Origin: Amorphochlora amoebiformis
Taxonomy: Eukaryota; Cercozoa; Chlorarachniophyceae
Direction: 5' to 3'
Assembly: GCA_054601695.1 (NCBI GenBank)
Contig: BAAHQB010000108.1
Span: forward strand, 558,001-622,000
DNA length: 64,000 nucleotides
Shown here: positions 55,861 to 64,000 of the stretch, in pieces
How positions within the stretch are numbered: the stretch's first letter is position 1
Layout of the letters: each line of letters opens with the position of its first letter
The notes under the pieces: generated by a model
What the model saw: the letters and a program-made list of their open reading frames with translations, nothing else
Databases searched by the model: none
What the model was told of the DNA's origin: nothing
Translations under genes and position numbers: made by a program

Positions 55861-56183
55861 TTATAGTACAAAAATGGAACACGCGAGAAAATGCGTATGA
55901 AAGTCAAAGTCTCTCTCGAAAGTGTTACAAGCCTTTTTCATCCCGTATCGACATTCTCCAACCATCTCCTTCCAACTTGAAGACCCGCTCTGCACTCTGA
56001 TCATAACATTACCCTTTTAAAAGAGATACATGCACACGTGTGAAAAGATGTGCGTTTGAGTGATGTGTTTTGAGTGGTGTGCGAATATGTTGGGGATGAA
56101 AACCTTCTCGTCATGTACTTGTTGAGACTCGTGGAAATCTCACTCGCGCTTAGACTCAGTATTTCGGCCATCTTAATATCCAC
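55861..56183 (-). CDS. Possible two-exon small protein, about 71 aa
   Basis: Exon 56104-56183 (start MDIKMAEILSLSASEISTSL, donor AG|GTTTTC) joins in phase to 55861-55996 (WKEMVGECRYGMKKACNTFE, stop TAA). The plus strand is also open over both parts with plausible codon use, so strand is uncertain. No family recognised. Confidence 0.3.
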
Positions 56184-56249
56184 ATATGTACACGTTCATA
56201 CACAGATCATTTTACATTTAGTTATCAAATACCTATACATATATATGTA

Positions 56250-56317
56250 TAGAGAGAGAGAGAGAGATTTATAGTATGTTTATATATATATATATATATA
56301 TATATAAATATAAATAT

Positions 56318-56377
<60 letters not shown>

Positions 56378-56420
56378 GTATATATATATATATATAAATG
56401 TATATAAATACGAACAATTG
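56250..56420. repeat. (TA)n arrays
   Basis: TA arrays with a short GA run at 56,250-56,268. Confidence 0.9.
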
Positions 56421-56470
56421 TAATATTGGTAGGTTGATGTAGACCTGTAAGAAGCCATTGATGCCCCTAC

Positions 56471-56538
56471 CTTGCGTGAAGGCTTTCACCTGTCTGTGAA
56501 TCCTGCTGTGAATACGACTGCTGCTTCCCTCGTAAAAC
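56471..56538 (-). CDS. Possible minus-strand exon, unknown gene
   Basis: Acceptor GTACTGTCAG opens [20 protein letters not shown], closed by CAAG|GTAGGG. Its upstream flank on the sense strand is the (TTTGTG)n array. No partner exon secured. Confidence 0.3.
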
Positions 56539-56564
56539 CTGACAGTACCCAACGCAACCACAAA

Positions 56565-56800
56565 CACAAATACAACACAAACACAAACACAAACACAACC
56601 GCAGACACAAACACAAACACAAACACAAACACAAACACAAACACAAACACAAACACAAACACAACCACAAACACAAACACACATGAACACAAGCATAAGC
56701 GTAAACACAATCACAATCACAAGCACAAACACAAGCACAAACACAAACACAAACACAAACCACAAACGCAAACACAAACACAAACACAAACACGCTATTT
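56565..56800. repeat. (CACAAA)n hexamer array
   Basis: About 230 bp, with ACACAATCACAA variants. Thr/Asn frames on plus and Cys/Val/Phe/Leu frames on minus are artefacts. Confidence 0.95.
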
Positions 56801-56829
56801 TTCCTCTCCAAGATTACTTCAATATTACA

Positions 56830-56830
56830 T

Positions 56831-56872
<42 letters not shown>

Positions 56873-57145
56873 ATTTCTAAATTTTCTATGTAGAGATATA
56901 CATATAGTATAATCATGTATTAAACTAGATTTGTACGTATATATGTGTGTATATAATATATATATATATGTATAATATATATATATATACATATGTATAT
57001 ACACAAATGTATGTATAAATATATATGTGTATGTATATATACCCATATATACACATATATATATACCTATATATATTATATATATATATATATACACATA
57101 TACATATATATATATATATATATACAAGATTTACATACATAAATG

Positions 57146-57226
<81 letters not shown>

Positions 57227-57260
57227 ATGCATTTCTACATTTCTACAAATTTATACTTAC

Positions 57261-57313
<53 letters not shown>

Positions 57314-57375
57314 ATAACGCAATATTCAATATATATATATATATATATACATATAGAAATATATAACTACCTTTT
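56830..57375. repeat. (TA)n arrays
   Basis: TA arrays directly upstream of the exon at 57,384. Confidence 0.9.
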
Positions 57376-57383
57376 TTTTTCAG

Positions 57384-58646
57384 CCTCCGATTGATGGAAA
57401 AGCCACGGGGTGAGCAACTTGATCTGATTAACCATCCACAAACAATTAAATCAAACTTTCATATTAACAAAAACACGTACGTCAACAACTACAACGGCTC
57501 AACCACTAAGGTGTGGCCACGATTACGACTCATATCCGTTTGCACAATTATGTAAAATTCCAACCCTCATGTCAACATGAACAAGGTTGATATGAACATG
57601 TGCACTAATATTAACATCTGCAACCCTGTGTGAACATGGACAACGTTGATATGAACATGTGCAGTGGTATTATAACATGTGCAAGCCTGTGTGAAGATGC
57701 AGAAGATGTACATGAGCATCGCCAAGTTGGACAGAATAGTTTCGCTTGGATTCAACTGGAACTTGTTGACCATGAATTCGTTCTATTTCAACTCTTATCT
57801 ACTTCATGTGTACATACCATATTGCGACTGTATGCATGTTCTGATTTTATGTGTATACATATACATACGATGTTTCGCGTGTATTGTAGACATACAAATA
57901 GTATGTTGTTTCGGTGTACGTGCATACATTTACATAGCATGTTTCGGTTTATGTGTATACATATACATGGTTAGCATGTTCGGTGTATGCGTATACGTAT
58001 ACATGGTGAGCATGTTTCGGTGCATGTGTGTATACATTTAGATGGTTAGCATGATTCGGCGTATGTGTGTACATAACATGGTTAGCATGTTTCGGTGTAT
58101 GTGTATGCACTAGTACACAAGGTTAGCATGTTTCGGTGCATGAGTATACAGTAGTATACATGGTTAGCATGTTTGGGTGTATGTGTATACACTAGTATAG
58201 AAGATTACCATGTTTCGTTGTGTGCGTGTGTATAGAGTAGTAGTATACAAGGTTAGCATGTTTCGGTGCATGTGTGGTTACAGTAGTATACAAGGTTACC
58301 ATGTTTCGAGCGTTCTCATTGGCCTTCGAGGTGGACCACCAAAAATCGCTTTGATTCTGCAGCCCATACGAAATTAGTGTTATGGGCGTGAAACAGCACA
58401 ATTTGGTAGGGTTCTACAACACAAGTACGAAGGAGTTCGGGTTCTACAACACAAGTACGAAGGAAGAGGCTGCCCTCCTTTAGTCTTATTCTACTTTCTA
58501 TCTAGACATGTTGGTCTTATTCTACTTTCTATCTAGACATATACATTCTGAAGGGAGCAGAGTATGTAAACGAGTTTGGAAGGGGTGGAGTTGAGGTCAT
58601 GTCAACACCTTACGATGACCGCCTGGGAGAAGCACTCCGGACTTGA
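57384..58646 (+). CDS. C-terminal part of a plus gene, five exons, unknown product
   Basis: Exons 57384-57409, 57511-57551, 57686-57809, 58363-58405 and 58554-58646 (TGA) join in phase. The first has a textbook acceptor (nine T then CAG) and donor GG|GTGAGC. Blocks: [56 protein letters not shown] and [20 protein letters not shown], ending [10 protein letters not shown]. Upstream exons are hidden in the TA-rich region before 57,380. Not recognised. The intron before 57,686 has a ~60-bp repeat (GTTGATATGAACATGTGCA), and the intron 57810-58362 a ~50-bp minisatellite. Confidence 0.55.
57830..58310. repeat. ~50-bp minisatellite (GGTTAGCATGTTTCGGTGTA)
   Basis: About nine degenerate copies with ATGTGTATACATATACAT spacers, filling the intron 57810-58362. 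Confidence 0.85.
58406..58553. repeat. Two short tandem duplications
   Basis: GGGTTCTACAACACAAGTAC occurs twice (about 58,409 and 58,439) and TGGTCTTATTCTACTTTCTA twice, in the last intron of the plus gene. Confidence 0.85.
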
Positions 58647-58789
58647 GAAAGTAACACAGTCGAGACATGGCTTCCTGACCGTGCATATGTAACATTTTAA
58701 CAGAGAAATTTAACGTACATGGATTTCTATTTCTCTGCTACTCGATATCAAAACTGGTACTCAGGAAAGGATTGGGTATTACATACACT

Positions 58790-58790
58790 G

Positions 58791-58830
<40 letters not shown>

Positions 58831-59150
58831 GTATATATATATATATACGTATGTATATATATATATATATTATAATATATTAAGAATAGACATAATATAT
58901 ACATGCATATCGTGACATACTACTAAAATGTCGTAATATATATATATATATATATACATACATATATATATACATATATATATATAAATATATATATATA
59001 TATGTAAATATATGTATATATATATATATATATTAATATTTAATGTACATATATATACATACATATACATACATATATATTTAATATACATATACATATG
59101 TACATATAGATACATACATATGTACACTTGCATAGAGTATTACATATGTA
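58790..59150. repeat. (TA)n arrays
   Basis: TA arrays in the spacer between the plus gene (ends 58,646) and the minus gene (ends 59,240). Confidence 0.85.
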
Positions 59151-59239
59151 TTTGTATATTTTCATATGTTTGTATTTTTCGAGCATTTAGCATTGCGTGA
59201 TAGGATAGATTCGATACCTGTTGAACTTTATTTCGATAA

Positions 59240-59799
59240 TTACGAGAGTCCCATTTCTGATGGGTACCTGATCACACAACAATAAGGGACACAACGGTTT
59301 TCAAGCCCTACAAAGCAAACACAAAAACAGTAACTGACAAAAAGAGTTATGAGCCATGCTCGAACATCAAACCTATCCTTAAAGGGGGAACAAGTGAGAA
59401 AAGCGGTAAACAAGAGGTGAACAATCCTGATCATCCGAATGCCCGCAAACAAGAGGTGAACAATCTGGTCATCAGAACCCCGGCAAGCATGAGGTGAACA
59501 ATCTTCATCAATGGAATGCCGGCAAATAAGAGTTGAACAAACTTGATCATTTCAATGTCGCCAATTACTGGATATCAAACCCAGGCACGGTAACGGTTTC
59601 CGCATTCGCAATAATGCTCACCCGGAACGTCTTCGTATTCGTAGTCTCGAGTCCGGTTGTAGAAGTCTGGGTCTATACGCGGCCATCCCCTGAGTCGGCA
59701 GTACAGGTGGGTGCTGTCGCTCAATTCTACGGCCGTACCGAAGAATGATAGACTCCATTGCCTGGAGATATGTACATTAAGGCATACATACATACAATT

Positions 59800-59836
<37 letters not shown>

Positions 59837-59865
59837 GTAAGTGTATATATATACATTACATATGT

Positions 59866-59910
<45 letters not shown>

Positions 59911-60008
59911 TATATATCTAACACGTGCTTGATACATATAAATATGTTTATATCCATAGATTTATAATCGTGGATATATACTCCTCAATACTTACATACT
60001 TTCAGATA

Positions 60009-60051
<43 letters not shown>

Positions 60052-60155
60052 GTGTGTGTGTATATATATATATATACTATGATACATATTTATACACACA
60101 ATTATATATATACGTTGTATATATATATATATATATATATCTATATATATATATA

Positions 60156-60219
<64 letters not shown>

Positions 60220-60633
60220 AATATATGTATACATACAATACTAATATGTGTACATAAATATATATACACACATATTTATATACAGATATACACAAATATT
60301 TATATACAGACAAATATATTTATATTTCCAAAGACGTATACAAAAAGACATGTTCATGTATACAAGAGGCATTAGAAAGCGCGACGTGAGTCCATGTGAC
60401 AGAGTACATCAAGCCACAGTTACCACTGTAACTGCCACCTTGTAATATTGCCAATTTGGATTTGGACTAGCCATGTAGTCTTACCACCCATGCAGTTGCA
60501 GTACGCATGCATGGAACTTTGGTCTTCCATCATTCAGAATCCAACGGCCTTTCACCGAACCTAATCCCGGACTACCATTTGCTAATACCTTCGTCTGGAC
60601 TACCGTTGCGTTAACAATATATATACCAGAGAT

Positions 60634-60693
<60 letters not shown>

Positions 60694-61252
60694 TAGCTAG
60701 AACGTGTATAAGAGTAGACGTACGTTAGATAAACAAGTGTAATAGGTATAGTGTATTGCTTTGTGAACCGTATAATGACGTCCGTGTATCGTTCGATCTT
60801 CTCCTCCAGAGTGCTGTTGGCATCCGCATTTGCGTGCAGGATGCCCTCTCGATACAGATTCGAGTACTTCCATCTGAAGCATCACACACAACATCAACCC
60901 GACCCAAATAACTCCATTCCATTGCTAATCTTGATAGCCTTAGCTTTTCGCTTTTGGTTTGGTATTGGTTTCAGTTTTGCTTTTGCTTTTGCTTTTGCTT
61001 TCGAATTTGGTTTTGGTTTCGGGTTACCTGCAGGTATTAAGCGGTGGTTTCCCAGCCCGTTGGCGGCGTCGTCTCTTTGCGGGAGAACATTCGCCATACC
61101 ATTTGTTGGCTGGATACCTACACACCAAAAGTAACATCATTACTGTATAAATATAAATATATATTTATTCTTATATACATGTATATGCATGTATATAAAA
61201 TATTTATATGTATATATGAATGTATAGTATGTACATGTATATTAATAAATAA

Positions 61253-61311
<59 letters not shown>

Positions 61312-61353
61312 GCATGTCTATATGTACATATATATGTATAAATAAATACATAC

Positions 61354-61392
<39 letters not shown>

Positions 61393-61412
61393 TATACACA
61401 CACATGTATATG

Positions 61413-61450
<38 letters not shown>

Positions 61451-62226
61451 GTACATATGCATAAATATATATATATATATATACATTATACATATGCATA
61501 TAAATATATACATATATTTATGTTATAAATATAAAATATGTATATGTATGTATATATATGTTAGCGTGTGTTGATTTACTTTTTAACATAGCGTGGGTAG
61601 AACGCATCACCCCAGATATCATCTGACAAAACATCCCATCACATCACATCACATCACATCACATCACATCACATCACATCACATCACATCACATCACATC
61701 ACATCACATCACATCACATCACATCACATCACATCACATCACATCACATCACATCACATCACATCACATCCCATCACATCCCATCACATCCCATCACATC
61801 CCATCACATCACATCACATCCCATCACACCCCAAATCAAAACGCATCCTGTTAATAGAAAAACACAAATGCATTCATAAAAGCATCACCATCCCATCAAC
61901 AAATAAACACGCATTCAAACGTATTCATAAAATCATCCCATCAGCAAATAATACACACAAATGCATTCATAAAACCATTCCACCAACAAATAAAAACACA
62001 TTCGTACGTATTCATAAAACCACCCCATCAACAAAAAATACACACAAATGCGTATTCAACCTACAACTGTCTTTGTTCGCCAAGCTATGTACACAAATTA
62101 TCTATGCAAATTCTACGATAGAAATAACAAATTCACATGCATAACAATATATATATATATACACATATATATGTACGTGAAGATATTTATTTTTACATAC
62201 ATATGAAGATATTTATAGTACATATA

Positions 62227-62258
<32 letters not shown>

Positions 62259-62280
62259 ATACTATATGTATATATATATA

Positions 62281-62321
<41 letters not shown>

Positions 62322-62393
62322 TATATACATATAAATATATATATATATATGTATATATATGAATGTATATATATATATGTGTGTGTTTGTGCG

Positions 62394-62451
<58 letters not shown>

Positions 62452-63575
62452 CATATATGTATGTGTATGTATATATATATATATATATATATGTATTTTA
62501 CGTACAATCTCTCCATGTGACGGCCCTATCGCCCCCTTGAACCTCTGGGCATGGCGACTTGGAAGCTATTCCGCTAAACACAAACAAATTCACCCACTGG
62601 ACGCTATTCCGCTAATCACAACTCGGAAGCATTTCCGCTAAGTACAAACTAATTCACTCAGTGGAAACTATTCCGCTAAACACAAACTAAGTGATCCAGA
62701 GGTTTGAAGTCTAAACACAAATCAATGGAGAGATATGTAATTTGGGGCATGCAGATTAGTAGCAATTAATTTGGCCATTTGATCGGTAGCAAGTTTAAGG
62801 TATTTGGTCGGTAGTAAGATAAAGGCATTTGACCGGTAGCAAGTGAAAGGCATTTGATCGGTAGCAAGTTACAGGAATGACAGCATGTTAATTGTGGGCA
62901 TTGGATCGGTAGCAAGTGAAAGGCATTTGATCGGTAGCAAATTAGGAATGACAGCATGTTAATTGTGGGCATTTGATCGGTAGCAAGTGAAAGGCATTTG
63001 ATCGGTAGCAAGTTAGGAATGACAGCATGTTAATTGTGGGCATTTGATCGGTAGCAAGTCAAAGGCATTTGATCGGTAGCAAGTTAGGAATGACAGCATG
63101 TTAATTGTGGGCATTTGATCGGTAGCAAGTCAAAGGCATTTGATCGGTAGCAAGTTAGTTAGGAATGACAGCATGTTAATTGTGGGCATTTGATCGGTAG
63201 CAAGTGAAAGGTATTTGATCGGTAGCAAGTTAAACTCATGACATGACCTTGACGAGTTACCAACACGCTCACGAGTAGCGGAGAACGTGGCCCTATATAT
63301 AACAATATCATTTTTACTTCTCTATACATTCATACAATATATATATATTATATATATTTTATTTATATATCTATAAGTATATTTTATGTTGATATAACTA
63401 CATACAAATATGTATATAGCTAAATATATATACATGAATAAATATACATGCATATAGGAAAGTTTGTAATTGTAATATTGGATATGTATACCATCTTTTC
63501 TCCTTGGGATGTAGTCTTCGCATGACTGTTGCAGTCGGGCATACCAGACTATTGCCCAAGTTGAAGTTTCGGAAC
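59240..63575 (-). CDS. C-terminal part of a minus gene, unknown product
   Basis: Sense-order exons: 63492-63575 ([20 protein letters not shown]), 61028-61117 ([20 protein letters not shown]), 60769-60873 ([20 protein letters not shown]), 59622-59761 ([20 protein letters not shown]), 59240-59307 (stop TAA). Phases match at four of five points; 61028 to 60873 does not, so one small exon is missing. Splice signals are good, for instance a long T-rich acceptor (TTTGCTTTGTAG) before 59,307 and CCGG|GTGAGC. The C-terminus contains four Cys ([14 protein letters not shown] among them). If the donor at 59,621 is not used, the frame ends at 59,575 instead. Not recognised. The gene starts beyond the right edge or in TA arrays. 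Confidence 0.55.
59385..59550. repeat. ~34-bp minisatellite (AAGAGGTGAACAATCCTGAT)
   Basis: About four degenerate copies in the intron 59308-59621 of the minus gene. Confidence 0.85.
59795..60300. repeat. (TA)n arrays
   Basis: TA arrays in the intron between 59,761 and 60,769. Confidence 0.9.
60390..60768. other. Complex intron or spacer segment
   Basis: Non-repetitive 60,390-60,615 then TA to 60,690. A plus frame after an acceptor at 60,480 is open through 60,620 but has no clear donor. Contains CCGGACTACC-type short repeats. No confident feature. Confidence 0.3.
61145..61560. repeat. (TA)n arrays
   Basis: TA arrays in the intron 61118-63491. Confidence 0.9.
61630..62060. repeat. (CATCA)n pentamer array and ~42-bp repeat
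   Basis: Pentamer ACATC for about 200 bp (61,632-61,830), then four copies of a unit with AATGCATTCATAAAA and CATCCCATCAACAAATAA to 62,060. Same large intron. Confidence 0.95.
62140..62500. repeat. (TA)n arrays
   Basis: TA arrays. Confidence 0.9.
62540..63240. repeat. Two minisatellites, one with higher-order structure
   Basis: A CTATTCCGCTAAACACAAAC unit, four copies, at 62,560-62,700. Then GGCATTTGATCGGTAGCAAG repeated about fourteen times to 63,235, organised in ~72-bp blocks that also contain GGAATGACAGCATGTTAATT. Confidence 0.95.
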
Positions 63576-63815
63576 CTAAATATTGGATATACACCATATC
63601 ATATCTATTTATGCATGCACATATATACATATATATATACATATATATATATATATAATACATATATATATATATATATTATATATATATAATATTAGAT
63701 TTATATGTATGTAATATAAGAAGTTATATGACTTAATGCAGAAATGTGACAAGCATCCATATACAGACCAACACATACGACTATGACGATAGATATATAC
63801 ATATATATATATGTA

Positions 63816-63887
<72 letters not shown>

Positions 63888-63892
63888 TATAT

Positions 63893-63951
<59 letters not shown>

Positions 63952-64000
63952 CATATATATATATATATGATAAATAAATACATGTATATGTATATATATA
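63300..64000. repeat. TA arrays around the exon at 63,492-63,575
   Basis: TA arrays before 63,480 and from 63,610 to the window end, with a short complex island at 63,720-63,790. Confidence 0.85.

Larger units (their letters stand above)
58719..60385 (+). other. Alternative plus-strand exon chain, doubtful
   Basis: Three plus exons keep phase: 58719-58775 (MDFYFSATRYQNWYSGKDW), 59184-59263 ([16 protein letters not shown]) and 60334-60385 ([14 protein letters not shown], donor GAC|GTGAGT). They would interleave with, and overlap by 24 nt, the better-supported minus gene ending at 59,240. Either antisense overlap or coincidence. Confidence 0.25.

Overview
This is nuclear DNA from an intron-rich eukaryote. 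I read at least nine interrupted protein-coding genes whose exons are mostly 13-310 nt, each closed by AG and GT splice signals and keeping the reading frame across the junctions. Introns and spacers are packed with (TA)n arrays (roughly a third of the window by eye), other microsatellites and many minisatellites. No contiguous reading frame shows most of these genes; I assembled them by splice sites, frame and phase, so they are models. A primary-plastid alga is my best inference: a complete TPR gene (44.8-47.2 kb) encodes a basic, hydroxylated N-terminal presequence followed by a twin-arginine, Ala-X-Ala thylakoid-lumen type signal. The species is not identifiable from the sequence.

Layout, left to right. 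Minus gene fragment at 2.3-3.9 kb with a telomere-like repeat in an intron. Plus gene at 5.85-7.39 kb, unknown product. Minus SLC25 mitochondrial carrier at 10.3-16.15 kb, 11 good exons plus one tentative exon. Plus gene at 16.27-22.95 kb, at least 13 exons, unknown product, starting 116 bp from the carrier start. Minus protein kinase with C-terminal leucine-rich repeats at 24.08-31.19 kb, 8 exons, 926 codons. Plus gene(s) at 31.5-44.04 kb, unknown product. Minus TPR protein at 44.81-47.18 kb, 7 exons, 307 codons. Minus gene(s) at 47.18-56.5 kb, unknown product. Plus gene ending at 58.65 kb. Minus gene at 59.24-63.58 kb, entering from the right.

The genes alternate in divergent pairs with short shared 5' spacers (16,154-16,268; 31,188-31,495) and convergent pairs. 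Convergent spacers at 8.4-9.55, 23.3-24.1 and 44.04-44.8 kb are strikingly rich in the tetramer CTAG. The three recognised proteins (mitochondrial carrier, kinase-LRR, plastid TPR) have no obvious common pathway. I see no operon, CRISPR array, rRNA or tRNA, and no intact transposon.
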